64,000 nucleotides of DNA. It comes from Helopsaltes ochotensis (lineage: Eukaryota; Chordata; Aves; Passeriformes; Locustellidae). The position numbers and the translations under genes are program-made. The stretch is taken from contig VXBM01000023.1 in the NCBI GenBank assembly GCA_013400155.1, positions 1,283,750 to 1,347,749 on the forward strand, written 5' to 3'. Positions 49,957 to 63,357 of this stretch are shown one piece after another. The first letter of the stretch is position 1. Every line of letters begins with the position of its first letter. The notes under the pieces were generated by a model. The model was not told the origin of the DNA, ran no database searches, and was given only the letters and a program-made list of their open reading frames with translations.

Positions 49957-49992
49957 GGGGCGGGGGGAAAGGGGGAAGAGAGGGGAGAGGGG
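49957..49992 (+). repeat. Potential G-quadruplex sequence
   Basis: Five runs of four or more G (GGGG, GGGGGG, GGGGG, GGGG and GGGG) with short loops of one to six bases fit the quadruplex pattern. Confidence 0.6.
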
Positions 49993-50247
49993 TAGTTATA
50001 ATCTATATGAAGGGCAGGATATGTTGAAGGGACTCCTCTAACCATGTAAGGAATACTTCATGAATTTGTGCTCTGTATTAATGGCAAACATTGCTCTTGT
50101 AAGGAGGGGTGGTGAAGTCCAGTGTGTTTCAGCAACCTCTGTCAGCACATAGCTGCCTTTGCATAATTTGTGCATTTTCCCAGCCTGAGTAAAGGCATTT
50201 TTTTTTCTGTTTGAGAAGCAGCTTAGAAATAAGGATTGTAACCTCTA

Positions 50248-50325
50248 AAAAAAAAACCAAACCAACACAAAAACAAACAAAAAACCACAAACACCACAAA
50301 TCCTAAACCAACAAACCAACAATGA
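50248..50325. repeat. A/CAA-rich low-complexity sequence
   Basis: AAAAAAAACC, AACAAACAAAAAACC and AACCAACAAACCAACAA units. It explains the biased open frame on the opposite strand. Confidence 0.85.
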
Positions 50326-52005
50326 GTATTGAAGAAAAAATTACATGAAAGTGAGAGATAAAGTCCCCACATCTCTGTGGACTGGAAAGCTCCATGTTGA
50401 CACCGTGAAACTGTTAATTTAAAGGGAAAGAAAGTGCAAGCATTCATGTGGTCTCTAAGTAGGCTTTGCTTGCTGCTCTTCATTAGACACGCTACAAACC
50501 AAGTACCAGAAACCACAAAGCTCACATGAACCAAACCAGGAACCATTAGCAGTTCAAGAAATATTACCTATTGCCATCACCTTGAACTTAAAAGAGCAGT
50601 GTGCAGAGCTGCCACTGCACCCAAGGAAGGGCAGTGTTAACCCATGAAGAGAAGGCTCTTGCCGAGACAATGCTTTGTGTGCTGTGTTTTGCGTGAACAC
50701 TGTTGCACTAAAGCAGCTGTGGAAGTACAAGTGTGGTGTCCCAGCAGCAAATAATTCTGAGCCTTAAGAAATAGGCCTAAAAGTGTGAATCATAGCTTTC
50801 AAGTGTCCTCAGTTACCTCCCTGTGAGGCTGAGAGTTCACCACAAAGGCCAGGAGAAAGAAGAGGGCAGGGGCTAGTACATGGCGAGATCATCCCTGTAG
50901 AGCCGTTGATTTATCTGCCCGTGGAGTTTAATGCAGCTGGAGTACCCAGCCAAGCCCCATGTGCTAAAGCTCCTGTGAACGCCCTGCTGTGCTCCACTGG
51001 TCTCACATGCCACACAGGGACAATGCACAGTGACGCAGTCGGTCAGGGAGCAAAAGCCAACTCCCCTGGGGGCTGCAGCGAGACATGCAGGGCAGATGGG
51101 AGATGTGAACAGGCATCCAGAGAGCTGGCAGCAGTGAGCAGCCGGGCGCTCACCTCCCTGGAGCTCCTCCAGGAGTGGGCACAGAGAGGACAGTCAGATG
51201 CAGCCCCTGCCTGGGGCTGTAGTGGTGTGAACCCAAACACAGTTAATAGGCCAGAGGGACTGTGATCCATAGTCAAGGATGTTACAGCAGGGACATCGGT
51301 GAGTAGCAATGAATTGTGTATTCCCCAAAATCAGTGATTTCAGGGAGGGCATGGGGAATAGAACAAAACCACTTCTGCTGGCTGGGCATGTAACCCTGCA
51401 ACTGGAGGAAATCACAGGTTCAGGTACCTGGAAACCACTGGAACTTGCGCACATGTATGTACAGGTGTGCATGCAAGGGACGGGAGGGGCAAAAACAAAG
51501 CCCCACACCTCCCAGTGTTATCAGCAGTCTATCAGAGGAACTGAACTAGCTGAGAGCCAGGAGGTTCCCTGTGGTTTATGCTGCAACTTCCCACGCAATG
51601 CTTAGGAGAGGGAAGGTCTTTCTGAAGGCAGTCCCAGGCTCACATCTAATCACATCAATGGGGAAGACTTAGCCCAGAAAATCTATTAGATCAGAGTATC
51701 ACCACCTGTGATTTTGTGATCACCCAAGCTGCTGAGAAATTCTCCGGAACAGCATTATGTGCAGAGATCCAGGAGCAACTCTCATTTACAGCCAAACAAA
51801 ACTTTTCAAGGTCTTTTATTCCTTTTTTTTTTTTCCCCTCTCTTGTCTTGTCTCCTTCTGCTTTGAGTATGAATAGCTAGTGTTGGTTTTCCATTAGGAT
51901 ATCTAGGTACAGTAGGTCTGTAGATTACACTCCGGTATTTTATGGAACGTCATCTTAGGGTCTGTCAAAGATCTCTTGTGATAATGCTGCACTCCATCAA
52001 CTTGC

Positions 52006-52055
52006 TCAGCAATTGCCAATAAATCCCAGATCAGCAATTGTCAGTAAATCCCAGA
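52006..52055. repeat. Tandem duplication of a 25-bp unit
   Basis: TCAGCAATTGCCAATAAATC plus CCAGA is followed by TCAGCAATTGTCAGTAAATC plus CCAGA, with two mismatches. Confidence 0.9.
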
Positions 52056-54624
52056 TGCTTGTCCTATGTTCCTGGGATCCTTCCTCAAATTTATTTCCTC
52101 TATTCATCAGTCCTGCCACGTGCTGAATGAAGGCAGCAGACTTAATGTCTCAAGCTGGAAATGTTGGTATACACCCTCCAGCTGGGCCATGGAGTGTTGT
52201 TGTACCTTCCATTACTTCCGTGGCAGTGGAATGTGGATCCCCTGGTTTGTTCTTCAAATTCCTGCTCAGGAATGGCCCCCACAGAGGGAGTGGGTGGTGG
52301 CATGCTGCTACAAAGTACTTAAACAGCAAGATGAAGAATGGGTGAGTTCCCCACCCATGGCAATTGGATGGAGCTAGAAAGGGTACAGTCCACCTTGGGC
52401 TGTGCCTGTCTGCAGGAACACAGGGATTAGGGACATAGCTCATGGGTCTGTCCTTGCCACAGGGGCTGAGGACCTCATACCACACTCAGAATAGAGCAAG
52501 TGGGGAAGGAAACCAGCTGGGCTAGCAGGCTATATTACTGAAAGCCCTTCTGGCTGCAACATCAGCCAGAGCAAAACTGACAAGAGCTCTCAGTCTTCTG
52601 ATTTCCATGTGTAGGCTGATCAGCAGGGGGGTTGGCAGGAAGAACCCCTGTGGGGATGCTATCACACAGATGCCCAGATGTGTTGTGAAGATAGTTTTTG
52701 CAGCTTTCGCTGGAGCATCTGATATCAGCCACTGTCAGGATTGAGATAAGGGCCTAAAGGGACATGCATCTTCTCCAGTGCAGCATCTCCTGTGCTCACA
52801 ATGGCCCCCCGTTCTCCCTTCCCTCACCCCTTTTGTTTACTGCTCGGATTCTGTTTCTACATTATTCTATTCTACACTGGGTTGTGTGGTTTTCTATGCA
52901 GCAGTTGTCTCTCTGTGTGTCTGAGCAAGGCTGGGCACAGAGTGAGCATTCCTGCTGTGTGGATGCTGCTCACCTGCTCTGTACACCTCCTGCAGAGAGA
53001 AGCGCTGCCCTCTCCCTTCCCCCCCCCAGGGCTCATGAGTCCCACTGCTCCCTGCAGATCTCTGCAAATCTTCCTGTGCTCCATTACCTATTCCCCACAC
53101 CTACAGCCCCTTTTTACCCACAGTGTCTTCACCCCAGCATTAATTCCCCAACAGCACAGCTCCTTCCTCAGTTTCCTCAGGCCCATGTTGCCTTCCCTTG
53201 CATGCCAGTACCTATGGCATCACATTCCCAAACCAGCACAGTCCTTTTTATTTCCCCTTTCCTTCCCAATCAATTTGTATCAATTGTAGCTAAAAACAAA
53301 ACAAAGCAAAAACCACAAAAAACCCCAAACCTAAGCTAGCCCTTTCTTCTGAAGAATGTTGGGTTCAAAATTCTCCAATTTAGTACAAAAACTTTTTTTG
53401 CTGGGGAATTTGCTTTGGAAAATGCCATGATCTGGAGGGATGCCTGGGCTCTGTAAACTCATTTTCCACCTCTTCTGCCCTTCAGTAGAGCGCTCAGCCT
53501 TCTTGCTATAGTTTCTCTTCCCATATCAGACATACAATCTCTCTTCTTCACTTGTCAGCAACTCATCCTGAAAGGGTTATAATTTATTTTGAAGACAGGG
53601 CTCTAAATGGATAATGTCCAGCTTTGATAGTGGTCTCAGTACTTGAATGCACTATAAAACATTCAGCAGACTCAATAGCTGCCTTTCTGCTCGGCTGCAT
53701 CATGGCCTGTGGGCTTCCCACAGCTCAGGTGAGCTCTGCTTTAATCCATCTCTCCCAGGACTCCAGGGGCCTGAATGGTTCAGCAGAGATAACATCAACC
53801 CAGAGCAGAGAGCTCTCTGGAGGAACACTGGGACTGGGATGGTCAGTGTAACCTCATGAACTCTGTCTGAAGACCAGGGGCTGAGAGATATCAGTAAAGC
53901 CCTTCTCCTCCTGCTTCAGTTGCTTCTGTCTGAGACACCACTTGGCCATCCCAACGCTTCCATCTTACAACACAGGAGTGAAGGGATTTTGTGTCCAGTT
54001 TCTTGATACTGAACAGTACTGTAATTCCTAGGCCCCACCCTCTGCACCAAACACTGAGGACCAAGGATTTCACATTCACAGACTGCTCTGTACATCCAGC
54101 TCCTGCTCCTGTCCTGCTCATGTCCCAATGCCTCCATCCACTGAACTGACTGCAAGCTACAGAGAGCAGAAAGAGAAGAGCTGACCAGAGTACTCCAGCT
54201 GTCAGAGGCAGTGTCATGTGAAAAGAAGGCAGAGAGTTAGGAGAGAGTGAGAGGATTCAGAAACTCTCCCAGAGTTGTGCTAATTGGCTCAGCATCCTCA
54301 GATCCTCATCAGCCAGCCTATAAAATCTCAAGAGGTGGGAAGCTGGCTCCTGGCTAAAGATGTCCAAGCTCACAGTACAGCCCCATGGGCCAGCCAGCAC
54401 CCAGCCCCCAGAAAGAAACCTAAGCTTGGGGAAGGAGGCCTCACCTGCTCAGATTGCAGCCACCGTCTGCTTCAAACATAGTCCAGCTAAGGCAAAAACC
54501 TGCACAGAGCCCACCAGGCTGTCATTTTTCCAACATGGAAGCGTCAGCAGTCTGCCTGCAGATTGGCAGTGTTTGAGACATGGCAACTGGGGTCCAGACA
54601 AGATGAGGGTGGGACCAGCTGGCC

Positions 54625-55223
54625 CGTGCTGGTGTCAGCTAGAGTAGAGCTCATTTTCTGCCCAGTGGCTGGTATGAGGCTATGTGTTTGGATTTGTGCT
54701 GAACACAGGGCTGATCACATAGAGATATTTTTGTTATTGTTGAGCAGGGCTTGCATAGAGCTGAGGCCTTTTCTGCTTTCTGTACTGCCATGGCTGGCAA
54801 GGAATTTGGGTGTGCGTGGGATTTTGGGAGGAGACACAGCTGGGACTGATGACCCCAACTGACCAAAGGGATATTCCAGCCCATATGTCATCCTCCTCAG
54901 TATATAAAATGGGGGGAAGGAGGAGGAAGGAGGGTGGACATTTGCAGTGAAGGCATTTGTCTTCCCAAGTCACTGGCACCTGTGATGGGGCCCTGCTCTC
55001 CTGGGGATGACTGAACACCTGCCTGCCCATGGGAATTGGTGAATTAATGCCCTGTTTTGCTTTGCCTGTGTGTTTGTCTTTTACTTTCCCTATTAAACTC
55101 TCTTTATCTCAACCCATGAGTTCTCCAACTTTTACCCTTCCCATTCTCTCCCTGACGCTGCTGGTGGGGGATGAGTGGGCAGCTGAGTGGGGCCTGGCTC
55201 CTGGCTGGGCTTAAACCACAACA
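54625..55223 (+). mobile_element. Solo ERVL-type LTR with one mismatch in the target duplication
   Basis: The start CGTGCTGGTGTCAGCT aligns base for base with the bird ERVL LTR start TGTCCTGGTTTCAGCT. The end is GGCTTAAACCACAACA. TATATAAAA (54901-54909) and ATTAAA (55092-55097), the latter followed by TCTCAACCCATGAGTTCT, match this family in order. The flanks are TGGCC (54620-54624) and TGGTC (55224-55228), one change apart, so this is an old insertion. The first base has also changed. Confidence 0.88.
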
Positions 55224-55659
55224 TGGTCCATGTCATGCAAACCCATTGCAGGATTTGGCAGACATTCTGCTGTAACTTTGCAAGACAGAAAAGATAGAGG
55301 GAGACCTGGGCAGCAGCGCAAAAGGTGAGCACACAGTTCTTCCACCCATACAGGTGCACAAAATCATCCCTTTGCAAAGCTGTTGATACAAACCATCCCT
55401 CAGGACTTACAGCCTTTTTCTCCCCATCCATTTTTGTAGTTCAGCTCAATAGTGTTTCTGGGCTACTGATGAATGAGGAGAGCCACAAAACCCACTCATA
55501 CAGCACAGGGAGATGCACAGGGCTGGTACAACGATGTGAGGAATCCACCCAGGCAGAGGGCAAAGGAGAAAGGATTAAACGTATTCAGCTCTGGGCAAAA
55601 CAGGCTTTTCCAGTGTCTTGGGAGAAAACTGCTCACCCTATGCTATGAATGCATAACAT

Positions 55660-55860
55660 CTAAAAAAATTCCAGCAGTTTACTCACCATAATAGTGGCTA
55701 AAATTTATAATCTGCTGCTTAGTTTAACAGTGTCTATTAAATCTGCAGACAAAGCATTTGCTGAGATTGTGGAAAATTTATAAAATCACCTATCCTCAGA
55801 GTCATTGAAGATGATAGAGCAGCTCTGTTTTTATAAAGAGAATCTGAAAGAAAATGAACA
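55660..55860. promoter_or_regulatory. Candidate AT-rich regulatory block
   Basis: CTAAAATTTATAATCTGC, TTAGTTTAACAG, CTATTAAATCTGC and GGAAAATTTATAAAATC lie close together. AAATTTATAA recurs twice about 80 bases apart. Function unknown. Confidence 0.2.
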
Positions 55861-58800
55861 TTTCTGAAAACGTGGCTGGAATAGATAAATGGCCAGAGCT
55901 TTGCCAGGGTGCAGGGAATATAAATGATGCATGAAAGATCTCGGCACTCTGTGTTCAGGGAAATAAAACAACCCCCGACCAGTGATTATAGAGTGAGGCT
56001 GATTTGACCCCAAACCTGCTCAAGAAATTGGAATATCCCCAGAAACAAGCACTAAAGGTGCCAGGGATTTGTGACAGTATCACATGATCTGTGCAATGCG
56101 TTAAGCAAGAGTCTTGCAAAAAGCATAGTGTGGACAACTATCAAAAGCAAAGTGCTCTCCTTGCAAGAAATGATGCTAGTAGGAATGGCTGGGGACTGTG
56201 TCCAGGTGAGTGCTGAAAGCATCCAGTGATAGAAGCAATTGGCTCTGATTGCAGATCCCCCTAGCTCCGCTCCTAAGTTTCAACCAGTCAAATGAAGGCT
56301 CTCAATGGCAACAGCCTCACTGTATAGAAGGGAAATATCCCTGGCTTCTCGCTGCTTTAATCCCAAACCTGAAAGTACTGTGAGGAGAAAACAGGGGTTC
56401 TTGTGGTGCTGACTACAGGGAGCAGCAATTAGATGCAATGAAGAGGAATCAGACAGATGAGCCATCCCCCTGTCATCATGGAAAGGCTGCCATGAGGAAT
56501 TCTGGTGAAGCCAGAGTGGGCTCTGCTACGATGGATGAGGTAATGTCTGTGCACTAATGACTGCCTTTGTCTTTGTTTGAAAACAACGGTTAAGTGTATG
56601 TCAAGGTTGCCTAATGCACAGTGCCAGAGCTCATCACTCTGTAATGCTCCAATGCTGGGTGTCTGTGGGAAGAGCACAGCCAGGAATTTAGTGTGGCAGC
56701 CACAGACTGACATGGGAATGAAGAAAATGCCCTGGTGGAATCTGGTTACCCATCAAAGTCCCCATACTGGGGCTCCAGCCCTTATGGCCACCACCAGGAC
56801 ACATGTCCCTTGCAGCTGGTGGGTGCAGCTAACTCAGCACAGAGTGTGTACTGTGTGGATCAGGACCTCCAGGAAGAGAGATTCCTTAGTGGGCTGTAGC
56901 AAAGCCTAGCAAAGGGTCAGGTACCCTCTCATAGCAGCTGACACTGATAGGATGAAGGAGAGGACAGGTTCAGCAGGATGTTTTGTAGCAAAGTCACTCT
57001 GGAAAAGAAGCTCAAAGGAACACTAGGAATGCACAAGTAAGGACTCATGATCTTCCTGCCAGTGATCGTAACAATACAGAGTAGAAAATTGCTCCTGTAG
57101 CAATACTCAGAGAAGGGGAATCTCTTCCGCACACTGGTGCCATGCCTTTAAGATGTTGTTGAGGGAGGTGCTGTACATCTCCTCTTGGAATGCTTTCATC
57201 TTCTTGAATTAATTGCTCTATCCATCCTTCTCCTAGGATGGTGGCTTTGGAGGTGAAGTATCTCCCACTGTAGCCGGCCCAGCCTCAATGCTCTGAAGCA
57301 GAAGCAGGGAACATCAGGAGACCGAAGCACTAGGACAAAACACCCTTTCTCCTGATCTCAGAGACCAAGACCTGTTCTCTGGTGAGGAAAGCAAACAGCA
57401 TGGTGTGGTGCTGACACCCATGCAGCTAAATTAACTCCTCCTAAAGCAGGATGGCCTCACACATTCATCCTGCTGGCAGCAGTGCTGAGGCCATGGTGTT
57501 CCTTGAACTGAGCACAGATATGTTTTAAACCTGTGAGCCCTGCCATTTGAAAATGCAGAAGAGATAATATCTCAGAGATGTTTGGACTTAAGAGGGTAAA
57601 AGTCAAAGAGAAAAGGAAAGCAGTGCCTGGAGCTGACATTGCTTTTGGAGTCCTACCAGCTTTGGAAGTTTCATTGAATTAAAGACATTTTTATTTAATA
57701 AAATGTATTTGCACTCAGGCTGCAAACAGAAGCAGACATATGGCAGAAAGGGAGAGCAGCTGGTCCCCAGCAACAGCCCCTCTTGTGCCACCATCAACAC
57801 ACTGTTACGGCATCTCCCCTCTCAAGGAACTCCCAAAAGTAACAGGGTCCCTTTGTGCTGCAGTGCAGCTGCCCCTGGGGTGGACTGTGAGGCAGCACTT
57901 GCAGAAATCAGTCAAGCAACAATGAATTCCCAATGGGAATGATGGTGCACAAAGCAGTTTTACAAGCTTTGTGGTATGGTCATAAAATCAGGGTAAAAAT
58001 TGTCAAGGCATCACTGTAGTTGGCATTTCAGGATTTAACTACAAGACTGCTCATCCTGAATCTAAGCCTCCCTTCATGTCACACCATGTCAGAGATGCTG
58101 AAGGCCAGTGCTATTTGTTTTAGCACTTTGCATGCGCTCTGCAGGCTTCCCACAGGGACACTGACCAGGAAAAATCCTACTTATTTTAGGAAATCTGGTG
58201 AATTCCTGACTACAGTAAGACCTTCTGGTGAATTCAGAAGGCTAGAAAGACCTAGTTAGCCCCCCAAAGATAGAGAAGGGAGCAAGCAGAAGTAGATTCC
58301 ACATCTATTGCTTTAGCCTGAGACACGGAGTCTCTGCAATCCAGCAGGAAAAACAAGCGCTCACCACACAGTGAGGAGATGCCTGGATGAGCAAGATAGG
58401 ACTGGCAACAGTCCCACATGAATTCAGAGCTGTGGTACAGCTGGATTCCTCAGAGACAAGGGTGGCAGGATGGGAGAGCCTGTGCTCCACACCCTCTGCA
58501 CCCATGGCAGAAAAATGAGCTGTGAATCAAATGTCCCCTTGACCTTCTCGCCTGCACCAAGCAGGCACACACAAGCCACTGCACAGTGGGATCCCTCAAA
58601 TGAACTGAACCAGTGAGAAGCTCTTGTAAGACATTTTGAAACAGCCTTTGCTTCCAGTAGAAGCTGGAAGCTCCCAATGAACGGGGACTCACTGGTTGGG
58701 TCTGTTCTAAAAAACACCACTTTGGTTTCTGCTTTACAAGGCAGCAAGTAGAAGAGCTGGGTGACAGCACTGATCTTTGTGATCTGCTTCTGTAACCAGG

Positions 58801-61016
58801 GGCAAAATCTGTCCCCTCCTGCTCACCCTCTGTATGTCTGCTGTGCAAATGCCTCCATGTGAAATATTCACCCCAGGATCCTCTTTCTGGAGAAAAGCAA
58901 GTTCAAGGACAAGGGAATTCTCATTTATTCCAGATGAAGAGAACAGAAGCACCCACTTAAAATGCTCTTTAGTTCAATGCATGGCACATTATGCTATTGA
59001 GACCTTGTGTCTTGGCTTTGTTGTAACATACTTCTTTTTTTTCCTTTTTCTTGATGCTAAGTGGGGTCTCAGGCAATCCTGATAAACCCATGAAAAACTT
59101 CTCCTTCAGATGAAAAGAACCCAAACAGGACCTATATGGACAAAAAAAAAAAAAGTTTTGGAATCAGATGAAAGTTTTGAAGGAGGCTGCAGGAATTTGA
59201 GGTTCCCAGAAGGGAATATCCTGGTGTTCCTTCTGGACCCTAAACTTTTGTTCTAAGTGGCTTTTGTTCTAGCTGTCTTACTACAGGGAGCTCAGCTGAG
59301 GAAAAGGTCTGCAGGAAACTAACACCATTGGGAACATGGCACAGGTGGCTCTGATATTGTGGAATAATACAATGAATAATGAAGTTTTCTTTTTTTTCTT
59401 GCTATTGGTTTTGTGATCAAGACCTTTAGTTAGCAAATATAACTCAGGTGATTAAAAACCCAGCACACAGGTATCCAGAGGGACGCATAGCTAACAGTCA
59501 GTGCATGTGAATAAAGAAGCACAGTCTAAGAGTTTTCAATTCATTTGACCCACAGAAAGAAGGGAAGCAGAAAAAAGATATCCGTAGTCTCCAGTGGCCC
59601 AAAGATAGCTCTGCCAACTGGCAAGGGGGCATGCTAACAGGTACAGGAATCACTTGGAAAACTGTAGTGTTGAGAATCCAAATCTGACATGAAACTGCTA
59701 GATAAATATCTGAATTCCCAGGTCCTGAGCTGGTGTCTTTAATCTATACAGCAGTCAGTGGCTGAGCTGTTATGTAAGACTCACACTCCCTGGTAAGAGG
59801 TAGGTACTTGGGGTTGTCATAGATCCACTCCAGCAGGAGAAATGGCCTCCAATTCCAGCCACAGACCACAAAGAGGTCAGTGCACACCAGGCATTTATTA
59901 ACTTGTTCTAACATCAGGCTCTGGTTTCTGAGCGCCACCAACACTATTTTCCATGTTTTTTCAATGATGTAAAATTTTCTGGCGTTGCTTATGCACCCTT
60001 CATTCCCTAGGCTATCTCAAGGCAATCTCTCCTCCTTGCTCCCAGTCTTAAGGTTTTTAAAACCTTAATGTAAAATCAGAAGAAGATTTCTTTCCTATTC
60101 CCTTGTCTGCTGTGGTATTCACTCCCCGTTGTTCCCTGTTGACCTTGAAAAATGATTCAGGCCCACTGTGGACTCCCAATCCCTGAGCAGACTTTCTGAG
60201 CTCTCTTTCAGTGTACCTATTTAAAACTAAAAGCAAAACAAACACACAAAAGTCCACAAAAACTCTGTGTGTACCTTGCTACCTAGAAAGCAATTAAATC
60301 CATTATATTTTCTGCACTAGTTTTAACGTGCTATGTCTCAGGGGTGAGTGCAATGAGCATTAGTCATAAGCTAATCAGAAACAGAGGTGCTTAAATAATT
60401 CATAGGCTGCCTTTCTTCACGAAGAACCTCAATACACAGCCCTGTCATACTATGAGTGCAGTGCTACCAAAAGGCAGCTCAGTTCACAGAGGGTGTCAGT
60501 CAGCTCAGAGACGACACAGGCAGTTTCTGTGAAAAGCCATACTCAAAGAGATGGAGAATGACCCGGGAATGCCTGCTTAGGGAAGCACATCTTTCTCCCA
60601 GAGGAGCTAGGGGAGACCTCCGCTGCACTCTGCTCTCCCCAGCACTTAAATGCTTCTCTGAAACACAAAAACAGAGTAAAAACCTTTGGGTAAGGACCAA
60701 GATTAGAGTCATCCCCAGGCAAGTCTGCAGGGATCACCTACACCTTGGGAACTGGGAAGAAAAAGAGGGAGCTGCTCCCAGAGGCAGCACTTAGATGGCA
60801 TTAGTCCAGTCCAGGTGGAATATGTGGAACATGTCTAGGTGCATGTGTGGAATTTCTTGGGAAGCACAGTCACAGAGCAGTGCCAGAAAGGAAAGGGAAA
60901 CCCCGCGTCTGCCTAGTGCAGGGCTGGAGAGGGACCCCCAGGTGTTGTGTGTGTTGTGTAGGCTTTTCCATGCCAGCCTAGCCTAATGACCCTACATCAC
61001 TGCATCCCTGATACCT

Positions 61017-61022
61017 AATAAA
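61017..61022 (+). terminator. Possible poly(A) signal
   Basis: AATAAA followed by a T/G-rich stretch; no associated coding sequence was found, so its use is doubtful. Confidence 0.2.
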
Positions 61023-61685
61023 GGTTGCTTGTTTCTGAGAAGCCTGGCTTTTATGATGGGAAAATATATGCTTGGTGCCAAGAGAATAATGTCTCTGACA
61101 GGGCAGGGACACTTCTGAGCTTATGGGAAGAGTAGCTGCAAGAAAAGGTAATGCTAAAATTAGACACTAAGCCCAAAAGGAGTGGGTCTGCCTGTGACTT
61201 GCGAGGAGGGGAAGTCTCATGCTAATAATGGGTGTTCCTTGGACTGTGTCAAGGGACAGACACCAATGCGACAGCTGGAAGTGGCATCTAATGAGGGGAG
61301 GCCAGGGAGAAGGCAAGGCGAGAAGGCATCGTGGCATCAGAGAGGTGACAAGGACACAAATGATGTGCAGTGGAGGGGAAGGAAAAGACAAGAGCCCAGC
61401 TCACACCAGGGAACACCACCTTGAATCTGGTGTGCAACCACACTGACAGGGTTATGAAGGAGGCAGCCGAGCGGGCAGCAAACAGCGTCTGTTTGTTCTG
61501 AGTTGATGGACAATGTCTGACAAGTTCAAAGTTTGGGATGAGGGAGCTGCGGTGTAGACAAAAAAAGACAAGGAGATTCTCCCAGCAGAAGGGTAGGGCA
61601 TGCTTTCGGCTGTCAGAACTGAAGAAGGCCACAAATTCTTCCAAACAAAAGCCAGGCTGGTTAAGGGCCTTGACCTGTAAGATAG

Positions 61686-62201
61686 TGTTGTTGGGTTTAC
61701 TGATAGCTCTGGGAAGGAAAGAAATCTCACAGACTCCTGTGAGCTGCATTTCTGACTCAGGGTACATCAGCCAAGCACCATCCTGCAGATTAAAAACATT
61801 TGTTACCTCCACAATCTCCCGCTAAAAAATTAGTGCAAACAGAAGTATGCATATAGCAAAGATGTATGTGTTCAGCAGGCTGAAAAACAGCTGGGAAAAC
61901 CCCCTAGACCTAACTGTCGCCCTGTTCTTCTAAAGTTCTTCTAAGCCCTCTGATGTTTACATTTTTGTAATTTTCATGTAAATAATGATTGTTTTTGCAT
62001 CCCCTTGTGGAGGAGGAGAGAATTGATGGACTGTTGGTTTGACCAGTGTGGTTGGAGAGGTGGCAATTTCATCCTCCAATCCACGGTCACTTTCGGAATT
62101 CTATAAATATCAATGTCTGTAAATAAACTCCCCCCCTTTTTGCCTTGGACATCTCAGCGTGTGAGCGTCGTTCATTTCGTGTCATATCTTGACACCTAAC
62201 A
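61686..62201 (+). mobile_element. LTR of an endogenous retrovirus, 5' boundary uncertain
   Basis: TATAAATA (62102-62109), AATAAA (62122-62127) and a U5-like tail ending CACCTAACA at 62201 form an LTR 3' half. The upstream part (about 61960-62100) resembles songbird ERVK-like U3 sequence with CCTCCAATCCACGGTCAC. A possible start at TGTTGTTGGG (61686) is flanked by GATAG against GCTAG at the other end, one mismatch. The 3' half is well supported; the start may be wrong by some hundreds of bases. Confidence 0.6.
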
Positions 62202-62206
62202 GCTAG

Positions 62207-63357
62207 GAAAAAATCTCCATCTTATGCTGTGGATTAAAAGATTGTATTACTACACATGCTGGTTTGCCTATCTGTGTATGTCATCAAGCTTGGTTAAGTT
62301 ATTCCCGCCATTAATTTCTTGTGTCAAGGAGTTCCACAGCTTAGCACGGGCTGTGTGCATCAGCACAGCTTGAGTTGGGGTAGTGCTTTGCCTAAAGGAG
62401 CTAAAGTCACTCTTATTTACACAGTGAATTGTCCTTATTCTAAACATGCCAAGAATAAAGGTGAATGTGAGACATCCATTAGCCCATGAACCCTGTTGGG
62501 CATCACAGTATACTGCCCTCAGACCTGCTTGCTTCCCAGCACTTGCAGAGCAAGGCCAGCAAGGAGTTTGCAGGCCTGCAGATCCTGCTCTCCTTACACA
62601 AATATGCTACATGCAGCTGGATAAAAGCCGCATATGGCATTCTCAGCTAACCATACCAGACAGCCAGGACTTTCCCTAAGGAGCACCTTTCAGGCTGTAG
62701 GTTCCAGTGGACTCCTCCACGGATACCACTATGTTTTCAAGCACCATGCTTTTCAGGGACCGGCTGAGTGCAGCCCCCAAGCTTCTCCTGTGAAGGAGCT
62801 GTGTTAAGTGCCAGTCTCAGTGCTAGCACATGGGGCAGAGGGTGCCTGAGCAGCCAGGGCAATCCCATCCCTATGTGCTCATGGTGGGACCTGAGGCTTC
62901 ACACACCCCATGGCTACACCAGCCAATGTTCTCCAGGAGGAAGAGGATGGGCTGGGAGGCTGCTTGTGAGCACAACATGACTACCTGCAGCATCTGAACA
63001 CAGCCTCAGTTTTGGCACCTGGGGACTCTGTCCCCCTCTTGCTGAGCCCACCGAAATACCGAAGCCTGTGCCTTCTCATTACAGCATCGTCTCAGGAGTC
63101 CAGCTTCCTCTCTGCCTAATGTCAAAGTCAGATTGATATTTCAATCCGCACAACCTATAATGGACCTTGGTAAAATCAATCAATACACATTCCCTCATTT
63201 CCTCATGCCTGCTTGCTTAATGGAGGAAATAGCTGCTGCCCGAGACCTTGAAATTCAATGGGTCTTTTGTCCCCCCACAAATGTACTTGACTGTGAGTTT
63301 AGAAAAAAGTAAAAGCAGATCCTCATAATGATGTTTTGTCCTTTCTGTTTTTCAAAG
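62207..63357. other. Intergenic, no gene recognised
   Basis: Unique-looking sequence. It contains a candidate regulatory block at 63110-63250. No exon was recognised. Confidence 0.45.
63110..63250. promoter_or_regulatory. Candidate block with PBX/HOX-like motifs
   Basis: GATTGATATTTCAATC (63131-63146) is an inverted repeat around a short spacer, and AAAATCAATCAATAC follows at about 63172. TGATTGAT-type cores suit PBX/HOX binding. This is motif evidence only. Confidence 0.25.

Larger units (their letters stand above)
47476..54619. other. Intergenic, no gene recognised
   Basis: The stretch holds an AT-rich candidate regulatory block (49150-49390), a G-rich run (49957-49992), low-complexity A/CAA sequence (50248-50325) and a 25-bp duplication (52006-52055). 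Long open frames at 48121-48578 and 52764-53339 are biased in composition and not recognisable as proteins. Confidence 0.5.
55229..61685. other. Intergenic, no gene recognised
   Basis: The stretch holds an AT-rich block at 55660-55860, T/A homopolymers near 59030 and 59140, and an AATAAA at 61017-61022 followed by GGTTGCTTGTTTCTG. The last could end a non-coding transcript. No exon-like structure was supported. Confidence 0.5.

Noticed and set aside
52764..53339. Open frame of 191 codons on the + strand
   Set aside because: Ser/Pro/Leu-rich composition from a pyrimidine-rich strand, without splice context or known domain.
61288..61812. Open frame of 174 codons on the - strand near an LTR, considered as retroviral
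   Set aside because: No gag, pol or env feature is visible, and it is antisense to the LTR.
61248..62194. Alternative LTR limits with TGTCAAG...CTTGACA ends
   Set aside because: The ends pair, but no target duplication flanks them and the length is large for the family.
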